A stretch of 64,000 nucleotides of DNA from Gymnogyps californianus (GCF_018139145.2 NC_059477.1:42345502-42409501), one strand, 5' to 3'. Counted from the first letter of the stretch, positions 35,986-48,014 are shown. Made by a program: numbers and translations. Notes: generated by a model not told the origin, from the letters alone.

Positions 35986-37598
35986 CTGCAAAGAAAATTA
36001 ATCACCTTTGTTACATGCAGTCAAGACTCTCTGATACCCATGCCTTTGCTTAAAACCTACTCTCTTGGAATTAACAGCTTGGGTGCTCTGTTTGTCCCCT
36101 GTAACTGGCAGGGTTACAATAATGATCCTGGCAAGTGTCTTAACAGAAAACTCATGACTTAAAAGTTAAAGTAGTTCTAAAATCCAAAACACAAAGAGGC
36201 AGCTGAAATATTCCTGAAAACACATCACTACATCCCCTCTAACAGACTACTGCTGACCACACACATGAGCTCACCACACAGGCCCCAGACAGGCAGCCCA
36301 ACGGACAGAGTGTACACCTCCACGACCAACCTTGAATTCTGCATGACCCTACAACAGTCAGAGGATCTGCTCACACACACCTGACTGCAGGGTCATAGCT
36401 ACTGGGGACAAAACATCTGTTCTACTGACAAAACGTATCCAGACCCTACTTAAGTTATGAAGCCTCCTGACAGCCGCTAGAGACTTCTTTCTTTACCAGT
36501 CTTTTTTAGTCCTATCAAGAAAGTGAGTGTAGGCAGAGAGGCTCAGTACATTTATGAGACTGAACAGAAACCAAAGTGCCTTCATGTGTCTAGAGACACC
36601 CAACCTGTCCAGGACATCACACCCAAGAACATGAAAGCTCCTGCTTTAGTGGCATCTTGGTCCACAGAAGCTTGGTCAGCCCAGCTGGCAACTTTGTCAT
36701 TAGTACAGGTGGGTAAATGACACATTTTTTACTTTGTTTTTCATGACTGTGAAAATTCAGAAACTGAATGCTATTGCAGGTCAGACTATTAGGAACACAG
36801 AAAAAAACAGTAATCAAAGCACGAGCAAGACAAAAACAGGGGAAGTGAAATGTCTGTTGCAATAGCACTTGAAATATTTCACACCTAATTCAATCACATA
36901 TTTAACATACTATCAACGTCAAGAAAGGCTGGGAGTAAATAGAGTTTCCAGGCAAAGCCCCAGTCAAGTCCTGCTGAAAATGCAAAATGGGAAATGTTTC
37001 CAGCTTTACAGAATCTCCAGTGTGTTAGTCCCATAAAACTGAGTGAAACATCACAAATCTGCAAAACATGTCAGGGTTGAGTCTACAGTCTCCAACAACA
37101 ACTCCATGGAAAGTATTTGCCAGTTTTCGTCAAAGGGACGAGGAGTTGTGTGGAATTGCACACTGAACTTCGGGGTTTGCTCGTGAACACACAACCTGTC
37201 AAGCAAGGCAGGCAACTCCATGAGTCACTCCCTCAGGAATCTGCGCTGTTTAGGATGAAAGGCATCAGTGCTGGCATGTTCCATGGAAGCAGTTCCATCA
37301 ATTTCACATTCACACAGACAGAGAGAATACAGTGGCATGGATTCCAGATCAACCTCAGGCCTCCTTGCTTAATGAATGCCTGGTTCATAAACAGTGCTCA
37401 CTGGTTCATCAACAACACACTATGCCTAAAAAGCCCCTAGACGTAATTTACTGTTTACAATACAAGCACATTAGATGATGGCACTAGTACAACAGCATTT
37501 ACAGCAAAATCTAAAAGACACAGGGCAAAAACTGGAAGAGCAATTGTCATACTCTTAATTTTGTAACACTTCACATGCGTATCATTTTATTCTCTTAC
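35986..37598 (-). other. Long-form intron w55-w54 (1.61 kb)
   Basis: Matches the 143 bp intron of odd blocks at both ends, with about 1.47 kb extra between roughly 36059 and 37531. The extra segment has no poly-A tail, terminal repeats or target duplication that I can see, and no family I recognise. A plus-strand open frame at 37117-37440 is treated as chance. The same segment recurs at 40913-42522. Confidence 0.75.
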
Positions 37599-37703
37599 AT
37601 TGCTGATGTTGAGAGCATTGACTTTGGACTGCAGCATTACAGGAGTATCGGAAGGTATGGAAATCTGCGTCTTATCTCTATCCCAGGCTTCACGATACAG
37701 ATG
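37599..37703 (-). CDS. NEB: NEB exon w55 (array A block 2, one module)
   Basis: 105 bp, HLYREAWDRD ... NISN, same as w51. Donor GTAAGA. Confidence 0.95.
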
Positions 37704-37898
37704 CTAAGGAAAAAGGAAGCATAACGACATTTCACTATGGTCTGAACACTGAAAAAAAAACACCAACAGGAATTCTTTGGTAATTCTGATTTGCAATACT
37801 CTCCAATTAGTCATTCCCACAGTAGAAACTCTTCTCTCCGCCACAGAGAAAAGAAATGTCATCACATTCATGAAAGGTTAAGTGAAAGGCAAGCTTAC

Positions 37899-38102
37899 GT
37901 CGCTGATCTGCAAAGCGTTGATCTTAGCCTGGACAACGTCTGGCGTGTCAGTAATGCTAGTGAATTTCATCTCCTCCGGCCGCGTGCGGTACAACCGCTC
38001 ATTCAGGAGTTCCTGGGCCTTCTTGGCTTTGACCACATCCACAGAACCTTCTGGCAACCAGCCGATGCCTCGCAACCATTCCAGGTCTGACTTGTACACA
38101 TT
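37899..38102 (-). CDS. NEB: NEB exon w56 (array A block 2, WLRG + one module)
   Basis: 204 bp, [17 protein letters not shown] then [10 protein letters not shown] ... LQISD, the block A consensus with WLPEGS. Confidence 0.96.
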
Positions 38103-38589
38103 CTACAAATAAACCAAGCGTTACTGACATTGCAGAGGCAACTCTACGTACAGAGCGGGTTTGTACAAGGCTTTCCCCAAGCTCCTCCTCGTACAGTTAC
38201 ACAACAAGCAGTCAATGAGACTCTGGCGTACCAGGTCATTCCCACACACAGGTAAAACCCTGACTTGCACTGCAAGAAAATTACTGGTCTTTGAAAGATA
38301 CTGGCTACGTGCAGACCAGTGGTGTAATCTGCAAGCAAACATTCTGCAGTAGACCAAAAAACCATCAGAAACACATGTTTCCCTTCCATGGGAACTGCCT
38401 GGAATATTTCTGGCCCCCAGGCTAAAAACACTGCTGATTTGGAAAGGATCATCCAGATGAATTAAAATAAACACACCAGGACTGACTGCACGCTCATGAA
38501 CGTGCATTTCAAAGGACACTTGCACAGTCACGAACAAACGGAGCCTCACACACCTGCCATAAAGCTTTTCTACTGTTACTCTCACTCAC

Positions 38590-38901
38590 ATCGCTCTGTA
38601 GATCGTAGGCCTTCCTTGCATGGATCACGTCATTCTGGTCAGGCAGACAGGTCCACTGATGCAGATAGTGGCGGTAGTCAACATCACTGACTAGTGCCTG
38701 GCACTCCTTGGCTGCCTGCACCGACATCGCGTCGACCGGTATGTGGATCTGGGCCTTTGAATCATGGTACGCCTTCCTGTAAATTCGGTCGTTCTGCAGC
38801 AACATGGCACGCGCAGCCCACGACAGTTTGGGATCCTCCTTGGCAGTTCGGCACCCAATGTAGTGGCCTTTCTGCTTCTCGTGCGTTTCTTTGTACTTGT
38901 A
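38590..38901 (-). CDS. NEB: NEB exon w57 (array A block 3, three modules)
   Basis: 312 bp, block A consensus with [10 protein letters not shown]. Donor GTGAGT. It starts the second dimer, 4,927 bases from w49. Confidence 0.96.
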
Positions 38902-39075
38902 CTAGAAATGCAGAAACAACGTAAGCCACCACACATTGCCACCTGAATGTGACTAACGAACAAAAGGCTTTCAGCTTCCTAAGCTGTCAACCCGCTGAAC
39001 GGAACTTCACTCAGTTCTGCTGAGCGGGACACAGGAAGAGACAGATACAGCAACCACATTCAGAGAAGACTGTAC

Positions 39076-39183
39076 CTCACTAGCAATGTCTCTGGAAGCC
39101 CTGGCGTGTTTGATGGGAATGGCATCAGCTCTTATGTCATAGCTTTTCGCCTTGGCCTCATCCCAGGCCTTCTGATAATGTTT
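39076..39183 (-). CDS. NEB: NEB exon w58 (array A block 3, one module)
   Basis: 108 bp, [10 protein letters not shown] ... RDIASE. The intron to its right (38902-39075) carries block-1-like variants, including one small deletion of its own near 38940. Confidence 0.95.
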
Positions 39184-39326
39184 CTGCAAAGAAAATTAAT
39201 CACCTTTGTTACATGCAGTCAAGACTCTCTGATACCCATGCCTTTGCTTAAAACCTGCTCTGGAAGAGCAATTGTCATACTCTTAATTTTGTAACACTTC
39301 ACATGCGTATCATTTTATTCTCTTAC

Positions 39327-39431
39327 ATTGCTGATGTTGAGAGCATTGACTTTGGACTGCAGCATTACAGGAGTATCGGAAGGTATGGAAATCTGCGTCT
39401 TATCTCTATCCCAGGCTTCACGATACAGATG
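39327..39431 (-). CDS. NEB: NEB exon w59 (array A block 3, one module)
   Basis: 105 bp, HLYREAWDRD ... NISN. It follows w60 and precedes w58 across the short 143 bp intron. Confidence 0.95.
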
Positions 39432-39627
39432 CTAAGGAAAAAGGAAGCATAACGACATTTCACTATGGTCTGAACACTGAAAAAAAAACCACCAACAGGA
39501 ATTCTTTGGTAATTCTGATTTGCAATACTCTCCAATTAGTCATTCCCACAGTAGAAATTCTTCTCTCCGCCACAGAGAAAAGAAATGTCATCACATTCAT
39601 GAAAGGTTAAGTGAAAGGCAAGCTTAC

Positions 39628-39831
39628 GTCGCTGATCTGCAAAGCGTTGATCTTAGCCTGGACAACGTCTGGCGTGTCAGTAATGCTAGTGAATTTCATC
39701 TCCTCCGGCCGCGTGCGGTACAACCGCTCATTCAGGAGTTCCTGGGCCTTCTTGGCTTTGACCACATCCACAGAACCTTCTGGCAACCAGCCGATGCCTC
39801 GCAACCATTCCAGGTCTGACTTGTACACATT
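39628..39831 (-). CDS. NEB: NEB exon w60 (array A block 3, WLRG + one module)
   Basis: 204 bp, [17 protein letters not shown] ... LQISD, consensus copy. Confidence 0.96.
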
Positions 39832-40317
39832 CTACAAATAAACCAAGCGTTACTGACATTGCAGAGGCAACTCTACGTACAGAGCGGGTTTGTACAAGGC
39901 TTTCCCCAAGCTCCTCCTCGTACAGTTACACAACAAGCAGTCAATGAGACTCTGGCGTACCAGGTCCTTCCCACACACAGGTAAAACCCTGACTTGCACT
40001 GCAAGAAAATTACTGGTCTTTGAAAGATACTGGCTACGTGCAGACCAGTGGTGTAATCTGCAAGCAAACATTCTGCAGTAGACCAAAAAACCATCAGAAA
40101 CACATGTTTCCCTTCCATGGGAACTGCCTGGAATATTTCTGGCCCCAGGCTAAAAACACTGCTGATTTGGAAAGGATCATCCAGATGAATTAAAATAAAC
40201 ACACCAGGACTGACTGCACGCTCATGAACGTGCATTTCAAAGGACACTTGCACAGTCACGAACAAACGGAGCCTCACACACCTGCCATAAAGCTTTTCTA
40301 CTGTTACTCTCACTCAC

Positions 40318-40629
40318 ATCGCTCTGTAGATCGTAGGCCTTCCTTGCATGGATCACGTCATTCTGGTCAGGCAGACAGGTCCACTGATGCAGATAGTGGC
40401 GGTAGTCAACATCACTGACTAGTGCCTGGCACTCCTTGGCTGCCTGCACCGACATCGCGTCGACCGGTATGTGGATCTGGGCCTTTGAATCATGGTACGC
40501 CTTCCTGTAAATTCGGTCGTTCTGCAGCAACATGGCACGCGCAGCCCACGACAGTTTGGGATCCTCCTTGGCAGTTCGGCACCCAATGTAGTGGCCTTTC
40601 TGCTTCTCGTGCGTTTCTTTGTACTTGTA
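40318..40629 (-). CDS. NEB: NEB exon w61 (array A block 4, three modules)
   Basis: 312 bp, consensus copy, plus-strand ATCGCT at the donor end like blocks 2 and 3. Confidence 0.96.
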
Positions 40630-40804
40630 CTAGAAATGCAGAAACAACGTAAGCCGCCACACATTGCTCACCTGAACGTGACTAACGAACAAAAGGCTTT
40701 CAACTTCCTAAGCTGTCAGCCCTCTGAACGGAACTTCACTCAGTTCTGCTGAGCGGGACACAGGAAGAGACAGATACAGCAACCACATTCAGAGAAGACT
40801 GTAC

Positions 40805-40912
40805 CTCACTAGCAATGTCTCTGGAAGCCCTGGCGTGTTTGATGGGAATGGCATCAGCTCTTATGTCATAGCTTTTCGCCTTGGCCTCATCCCAGGCCTT
40901 CTGATAATGTTT
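40805..40912 (-). CDS. NEB: NEB exon w62 (array A block 4, one module)
   Basis: 108 bp, [10 protein letters not shown] ... RDIASE, next to the second copy of the long-form intron. Confidence 0.95.
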
Positions 40913-42522
40913 CTGCAAAGAAAATTAATCACCTTTGTTACATGCAGTCAAGACTCTCTGATACCCATGCCTTTGCTTAAAACCTACTCTCTTGGAATTA
41001 ACAGCTTGGGTGCTCTGTTTGTCCCCTGTAACTGGCAGGGTTACAATAATGATCCTGGCAAGTGTCTTAACAGAAAACTCATGACTTAAAAGTTAAAGTA
41101 GTTCTAAAATCCAAAACACAAAGAGGCAGCTGAAATATTCCTGAAAACACATCACTACATCCCCTCTAACAGACTACTGCTGACCACACACATGAGCTCA
41201 CCACACAGGCCCCAGACAGGCAGCCCAACGGACAGAGTGTACACCTCCACGACCAACCTTGAATTCTGCATGACCCTACAACAGTCAGAGGATCTGCTCA
41301 CACACACCTGACTGCAGGGTCATAGCTACTGGGGACAAAACATCTGTTCTACTGACAAAACGTATCCAGACCCTACTTAAGTTATGAAGCCTCCTGACAG
41401 CCGCTAGAGACTTCTTTCTTTACCAGTCTTTTTTAGTCCTATCAAGAAAGTGAGTGCAGGCAGAGAGGCTCAGTACATTTATGAGACTGAACAGAAACCA
41501 AAGTGCCTTCATGTGTCTAGAGACACCCAACCTGTCCAGGACATCACACCCAAGAACATGAAAGCTCCTGCTTTAGTGGCATCTTGGTCCACAGAAGCTT
41601 GGTCAGCCCAGCTGGCAACTTTGTCATTAGTACAGGTGGGTAAATGACACATTTTTTACTTTGTTTTTGATGACTGTGAAAATTCAGAAACTGAATGCTA
41701 TTGCAGGTCAGACTATTAGGAACACAGAAAAAAACAGTAATCAAAGCACGAGCAAGACAAAAACAGGGGAAGTGAAATGTCTGTTGCAATAGCACTTGAA
41801 ATATTTCACACCTAATTCAATCACATATTTAACATACTATCAACGTCAAGAAAGGCTGGGAGTAAATAGAGTTTCCAGGCAAAGCCCCAGTCAAGTCCTG
41901 CTGAAAATGCAAAATGGGAAATGTTTCCAGCTTTACAGAATCTCCAGTGTGTTAGTCCCATAAAACTGAGTGAAACATCACAAATCTGCAAAACATGTCA
42001 GGGTTGAGTCTACAGTCTCCAACAACTCCATGGAAAGTATTTGCCAGTTTTCATCAAAGGGAGGAGGAGTTGTGTGGAATTGCACACTGAACTTCGGGGT
42101 TTGCTCGTGAACACACAACCTGTCAAGCAAGGCAGGCAACTCCATGAGTCACTCCCTCAGGAATCTGCGCTGTTTAGGATGAAAGGCATCAGTGCTGGCA
42201 TGTTCCATGGAAGCAGTTCCATCAATTTCACATTCACACAGACAGAGAGAATACAGTGGCATGGATTCCAGATCAACCTCAGGCCTCCTTGCTTAATGAA
42301 TGCCTGGTTCATAAACAGTGCTCACTGGTTCATCAACAACACACTATGCCTAAAAAGCCCCTAGACGTAATTTACTGTTTACAATACAAGCACATTAGAT
42401 GATGGCACTAGTACAACAGCATTTACAGCAAAATCTAAAAGACACAGGGCAAAAACTGGAAGAGCAGTTATCATACTCTTAATTTTGTAACACTTCACAT
42501 GCGTATCATTTTATTCTCTTAC
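40913..42522 (-). other. Long-form intron w63-w62 (1.61 kb)
   Basis: Near-identical to 35986-37598, with a few substitutions and one three-base deletion near 42027. No mobile-element signature; nothing else recognised. Confidence 0.75.
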
Positions 42523-42627
42523 ATTGCTGATGTTGAGAGCATTGACTTTGGACTGCAGCATTACAGGAGTATCGGAAGGTATGGAAATCTGCGTCTTATC
42601 TCTATCCCAGGCTTCACGATACAGATG
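42523..42627 (-). CDS. NEB: NEB exon w63 (array A block 4, one module)
   Basis: 105 bp, HLYREAWDRD ... NISN, consensus copy. Confidence 0.95.
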
Positions 42628-42821
42628 CTAAGGAAAAAGGAAGCATAACGACATTTCACTATGGTCTGAACACTGAAAAAAAAACACCAACAGGAATTCT
42701 TTGGTAATTCTGATTTGCAATACTCTCTAATTAGTCATTCCCACAGTAGAAACTCTTCTCTCCGCCACAGAGAAAAGAAATGTCATCACATTCATGAAAG
42801 GTAAGTGAAAGGCAAGCTTAC

Positions 42822-43025
42822 GTCGCTGATCTGCAAAGCGTTGATCTTAGCCTGGACAACGTCTGGCGTGTCAGTAATGCTAGTGAATTTCATCTCCTCC
42901 GGCCGCGTGCGGTACAACCGCTCATTCAGGAGTTCCTGGGCCTTCTTGGCTTTGACCACATCCACAGAACCTTCTGGCAACCAGCCGATGCCTCGCAACC
43001 ATTCCAGGTCTGACTTGTACACATT
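42822..43025 (-). CDS. NEB: NEB exon w64 (array A block 4, WLRG + one module)
   Basis: 204 bp, consensus copy. The intron on its left has a one-base deletion (GGTAAG where blocks 1-3 have GGTTAAG) shared with block 5 only. Confidence 0.96.
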
Positions 43026-43512
43026 CTACAAATAAACCAAGCGTTACTGACATTGCAGAGGCAACTCTACGTACAGAGCAGTTTTCTACAAGGCTTTCCC
43101 CAAGCTCCTCCTCGTACAGTTACACAACAAGCAGTCAATGAGACTCTGGCGTACCAGGTCATTCCCACACACAGGTAAACCCCTGACTTGCACAGCAAGG
43201 AAATTACTGGTCTTTGAAAGATACTGGCTATGTGCAGACCAGTGGTGTAATCTGCAAGCAAACATTCTGCAGTAGACCAAAAAACCATCAGAAACATACG
43301 TTTCCCTTCCATGGGAACTGCCTGGAATATTTCTGGCCCCCAGGCTAAAAACACTACTGATTTGGAAAGGATCATCCAGATGAATTAAAATAAACACACC
43401 AGGACTGACTGCACGCTCATGAACGTGCATTTCAAAGGACACTTGCACAGTCACGAACAAACGGAGCCTCACACACCTGCCATAAAGCTTTTCTACTGTT
43501 ACTCTCACTCAC

Positions 43513-43824
43513 ATCACTCTGTAGATCGTAGGCCTTCCTTGCATGGATCACGTCATTCTGGTCAGGCAGACAGGTCCACTGATGCAGATAGTGGCGGTAG
43601 TCAACATCACTGACTAGTGCCTGGCACTCCTTGGCTGCCTGCACCGACATCGCGTCGACCGGTATGTGGATCTGGGCCTTTGAATCATGGTACGCCTTCC
43701 TGTAAATTCGGTCGTTCTGCAGCAACATGGCACGCGCAGCCCACGACAGTTTGGGATCCTCCTTGGCAGTTCGGCACCCAATGTAGTGGCCTTTCTGCTT
43801 CTCGTGCGTTTCTTTGTACTTGTA
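43513..43824 (-). CDS. NEB: NEB exon w65 (array A block 5, three modules)
   Basis: 312 bp, consensus protein, with plus-strand ATCACT at the donor end as in w69 and w49. Starts the partial third dimer. Confidence 0.96.
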
Positions 43825-43999
43825 CTAGAAATGCAGAAACAACGTAAGCCGCCACACATTGCTCACCTGAACGTGACTAACGAACAAAAGGCTTTCAACT
43901 TCCTAAGCTGTCAGCCCTCTGAACGGAACTTCACTCAGTTCTGCTGAGCGGGACACAGGAAGAGACAGATACAGCAACCACATTCAGAGAAGACTGTAC

Positions 44000-44107
44000 C
44001 TCACTAGCAATGTCTCTGGAAGCCCTGGCGTGTTTGATGGGAATGGCATCAGCTCTTATGTCATAGCTTTTCGCCTTGGCCTCATCCCAGGCCTTCTGAT
44101 AATGTTT
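44000..44107 (-). CDS. NEB: NEB exon w66 (array A block 5, one module)
   Basis: 108 bp, [10 protein letters not shown] ... RDIASE. The intron on its right has the even-block (2 and 4) variant set although block 5 is a short block, a mosaic pattern. Confidence 0.95.
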
Positions 44108-44250
44108 CTGCAAAGAAAATTAATCACCTTTGTTACATGCAGTCAAGACTCTCTGATACCCATGCCTTTGCTTAAAACCTGCTCTGGAAGAGCAATTGTC
44201 ATACTCTTAATTTTGTAACACTTCACATGCGTATCATTTTATTCTCTTAC

Positions 44251-44355
44251 ATTGCTGATGTTGAGAGCATTGACTTTGGACTGCAGCATTACAGGAGTAT
44301 CGGAAGGTATGGAAATCTGCGTCTTATCTCTATCCCAGGCTTCACGATACAGATG
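44251..44355 (-). CDS. NEB: NEB exon w67 (array A block 5, one module)
   Basis: 105 bp, HLYREAWDRD ... NISN, consensus copy with the short intron. Confidence 0.95.
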
Positions 44356-44549
44356 CTAAGGAAAAAGGAAGCATAACGACATTTCACTATGGTCTGAACA
44401 CTGAAAAAAAAACACCAACAGGAATTCTTTGGTAATTCTGATTTGCAATACTCTCCAATTAGTCATTCCCACAGTAGAAACTCTTCTCTCCGCCACAGAG
44501 AAAAGAAATGTCATCACATTCATGAAAGGTAAGTGAAAGGCAAGCTTAC

Positions 44550-44753
44550 GTCGCTGATCTGCAAAGCGTTGATCTTAGCCTGGACAACGTCTGGCGTGTC
44601 AGTAATGCTAGTGAATTTCATCTCCTCCGGCCGCGTGCGGTACAACCGCTCATTCAGGAGTTCCTGGGCCTTCTTGGCTTTGACCACATCCACAGAACCT
44701 TCTGGCAACCAGCCGATGCCTCGCAACCATTCCAGGTCTGACTTGTACACATT
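44550..44753 (-). CDS. NEB: NEB exon w68 (array A block 5, WLRG + one module)
   Basis: 204 bp, [17 protein letters not shown] ... LQISD, consensus copy. Shares the downstream-intron deletion with w64. Confidence 0.96.
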
Positions 44754-45239
44754 CTACAAATAAACCAAGCGTTACTGACATTGCAGAGGCAACTCTACGT
44801 ACAGAGCGGGTTTGTACAAGGCTTTCCCCAAGCTCCTCCTCGTACAGTTACACAACAAGCAGTCAATGAGACTCTGGCGTACCAGGTCCTTCCCACACAC
44901 AGGTAAACCCTGACTTGCACTGCAAGAAAATTACTGGTCTTTGAAAGATACTGGCTACGTGCAGACCAGTGGTGTAATCTGCAAGCAAACATTCTGCAGT
45001 AGACCAAAAAACCATCAGAAACATACGTTTCCCTTCCATGGGAACTGCCTGGAATATTTCTGGCCCCCAGGCTAAAAACACTGCTGATTTGGAAAGGATC
45101 ATCCAGATGAATTAAAATAAACACACCAGGACTGACTGCACGCTCATGAACGTGCATTTCAAAGGACACTTGCACAGTCACGAACAAACGGAGCCTCACA
45201 CACCTGCCATAAAGCTTTTCTACTGTTACTCTCACTCAC

Positions 45240-45551
45240 ATCACTCTGTAGATCGTAGGCCTTCCTTGCATGGATCACGTCATTCTGGTCAGGCAGACAG
45301 GTCCACTGATGCAGATAGTGGCGGTAATCAACATCACTGACTAGTGCCTGGCACTCCTTGGCTGCCTGCACCGACATCGCGTCGACCGGTATGTGGATCT
45401 GGGCCTTTGAATCATGGTACGCCTTCCTGTAAATTCGGTCGTTCTGCAGCAACATGGCACGCGCAGCCCACGACAGTTTGGGATCCTCCTTGGCAGTTCG
45501 GCACCCAATGTAGTGGCCTTTCTGCTTCTCGTGCGTTTCTTTGTACTTGTA
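45240..45551 (-). CDS. NEB: NEB exon w69 (array A right edge, three modules)
   Basis: 312 bp, consensus copy. Array similarity ends about 11 bases past its acceptor (45562), where the intron changes abruptly to unique AT-rich sequence. The right array boundary is therefore at this exon. Confidence 0.96.
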
Positions 45552-45930
45552 CTAGAAATGCAAGAAGAAGTATTAAAAGAAATAGTGAATCTAGGATGAA
45601 TTTCACATAATTTCATACTGATCACAAATATATTTTTTTATGTTATGAAATATACTTATTTAAGAGTTTATAAATGCCTAATGCATTCTTGCTCCACAGC
45701 TTTTGTGTATTTTCATTGTAGTTTATTATTTTCTAATATCTGTTTAATGTCAGGATTTACAATTCAATGTTCTTTTTGGAAACGATTGCCCATTTTCTTT
45801 CTGCAGTGAATTCTTTGTTAGTAGGCTTTCAAGATGAATCTGATATACCATGGTTTTTTGTTGTACATAGCTTATTACTTCAATTTCGTTTCTCAAGCTA
45901 ACTGAAAATAAATGTAAAGGAAGAACATAC

Positions 45931-46038
45931 ATCACTCGCAATATCTCTTGATGCCTTTGCACTTCGGATTGGAATTGCATCAGCTCTCATGTCATAACCC
46001 TTCTGTTTGGCCTCTTCCCAAGCTTGTGTATAAAGTTT
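45931..46038 (-). CDS. NEB: NEB exon w70 (one module, 36 aa)
   Basis: 108 bp, begins [18 protein letters not shown] and ends RDIASD, core [12 protein letters not shown]. Donor GTATGT. Diverged from the array A copies; protein closer to w78. Confidence 0.95.
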
Positions 46039-46216
46039 CTACACAAAAGAAGACAGAAAATGGCTTCTCAATATTCTGAAAGATGGAATTTCTACATTTC
46101 ATAATTTTTTCTTAAAATTTTCATGAATGCATATTTTAGAAGATCTTTATGGCTAAACAAATGCTTACTTAATTTCTGAATTTCTGTTACTTTAGTATAT
46201 GTTTAAATGTTCTTAC

Positions 46217-46321
46217 TTGGCTAACATTAGCTGCATTGGCCTTCGCTAACAAAATTGTCGGTGTGTCAGGCATGACATGAATTGATGTTTTGTCTGCATC
46301 CCAGGCTTCTGTGTATAAACG
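46217..46321 (-). CDS. NEB: NEB exon w71 (one module)
   Basis: 105 bp, begins [18 protein letters not shown] and ends AANVSQ, core [11 protein letters not shown]. Donor GTAAGA. Confidence 0.95.
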
Positions 46322-47394
46322 CTAGGAGAGAGGAAAACACATTCCTTTAAAAAGTTTCTTTATGTGTGTCATGATGGAAAGACTGCAAATCTGAAAGCAG
46401 TAGTTATCAAAAATATATCCATGATATAAAAGAAAAGTAATCTTGAAACAGAACAAGATATATATAACCAAACTAATACATTTGTCCAAAGAAAGTATTT
46501 TACAAACTGCGAGGGGTAGTTCAAGCAAGCTTTAAATACCCTGATATAGTAAAGCTTCTCATTGAACAGCTCAAGAAGGAAACTTTGTCCTTCCTCATTA
46601 TTTCTCAGGCTAAGCTGGCACAGCAATAGATTGATTTAGGATTGCTGGGAAACTACTGTAGGAGGAAAACTATATTCATTATTCTGCCATATCTGTTCAC
46701 GTTGTTTGATTGACGTTTCTTATTAAAGAGAAGGAATAGGTACTTTGCAACTTTCATGCTCCAGTTCTGAAATAAACTGCAGAAGCTTCACTTCCAGAGA
46801 ACATAAGCTATTTCCTCATAACTTGTTCATCATGCAGTGTGACATTCAGTCAACAATACATCATTATAGCAGCTGCAGTAAAAGCCTCAATATTCTGCTA
46901 CATCCTATCTTATAGCATGGTCCTGGCAGCACCGCCTCTGGACATACCCTAACACCTGGCTCGAACATCGTTTCTGCAGATTTCACAGTATTGTCTAAGA
47001 ACTGCAAAAAAATTTAGCCTGTTCTGTCAGAGATGAGCTTTGTATAGTGAAGTAGCATTAACAAAATAGAAAAACCATACCAAACAAACATTTAAAAATA
47101 GTATTTCAGCTGAGATGGGAGGAAGAGAGAAATTCACCAAAATTTTTAGTATTACTCTTGAAAAATATGTGATTCAGTAAAAATGTCTAGAAAAAATTCA
47201 CCTAAGTGTTCAGTTCAGACAGAGCCCTGAGATAAGAGCTTTCCTGTGCAAAGGCTGAATTTGGACATTCATTTTCTCTAAGTTCATAACAGAAGTGTTT
47301 AGTCTTACTTTGTAGTTTGTATTTTTTACCTCATGAACAAGTTCTATTAGCTAGTAATACTCTTGATTTTGACAAAAAAAACCCCAAACCTCAC
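46322..47394 (-). other. Intron w72-w71 (1.1 kb), nothing recognised
   Basis: AT-rich unique sequence; chance minus-strand open frames at 46322-46626 have no module pattern. Confidence 0.7.
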
Positions 47395-47598
47395 CTTGTT
47401 CATTATCTCAGCATTTTGCTTGGCTAAGACCATGGCCAAAGAATCTGTCACACTAGTAAATTTAATTTGGTCTGCTGGTTGACGATACTTCCTTTCACTC
47501 AGGATTTCTCCAGCTTTCTTGGCTTTCTCAACTTCTATGGAACCAATAGGAACCCATCCAATACCTCTTAGCCATTCCAGGTCTGATTTGTAAACAGC
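47395..47598 (-). CDS. NEB: NEB exon w72 (WLRG + one module, 68 aa)
   Basis: 204 bp: begins [17 protein letters not shown], first module ends EILSE; second begins [16 protein letters not shown] and ends EIMNK. Donor GTGAGG. Confidence 0.96.
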
Positions 47599-48014
47599 CT
47601 GAAAAAATTTGAAAGTTCATTATATATGTGCAAGTGTGATCAAATATTAAAATAATTATAAATAAGCATATCCTAGTCTATATGAACAATTGTATGTATT
47701 TCTGCATAGTAGCAGGATATGGGTTTGGAAACAATTGTTATTTTTGAAGATTTATTAAAATAACTATTAAGTAACAAAAAGAATAGAGTTATTGAAGAAC
47801 TTCACAAATACCAGAGTTACACACAAATTACACCTCAGGCTAAGGCCTGAGAAAATAGGATTAAACATAAATTTGATGATAGAATATTAAACATTTCACC
47901 TCTATCAACATGTCTGATGCAAGCAACTAAGGCATATTATATATCTTTTAAAAATTCTACTGCACAAGACTTAGTATATTTAATTATGTATTACAAATTT
48001 AACTATTTACTCAC

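Larger units (their letters stand above)
33663..45562 (-). repeat. NEB: Array A: tandem super-repeat block, 5.25 copies (dimeric)
   Basis: Four-exon blocks (312, 108, 105 and 204 bp on the plus map) start at 33663, 35391, 38590, 40318, 43513 and 45240, the last with only its 312-bp exon. Introns are near-identical as well as exons. Blocks alternate short, long, short, long, short because the intron between the 108- and 105-bp exons is 143 bp in odd blocks and 1.61 kb in even ones. The true period is an 8-exon dimer: 33663 to 38590 (4,927) and 38590 to 43513 (4,923). Each block is a seven-module, 243-residue super-repeat, so the array adds thin-filament-binding length in frame. Confidence 0.95.

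Noticed and set aside
37117..37440. 107-codon plus-strand frame in the long-form intron, also at 42041-42364
   Set aside because: Only two copies, present because the intron is duplicated; no recognisable protein features.
33663..45562. CRISPR-like or satellite interpretation of the regular repeats
   Set aside because: The repeated units are full exon-intron blocks with splice sites and nebulin modules, not short direct repeats with spacers.
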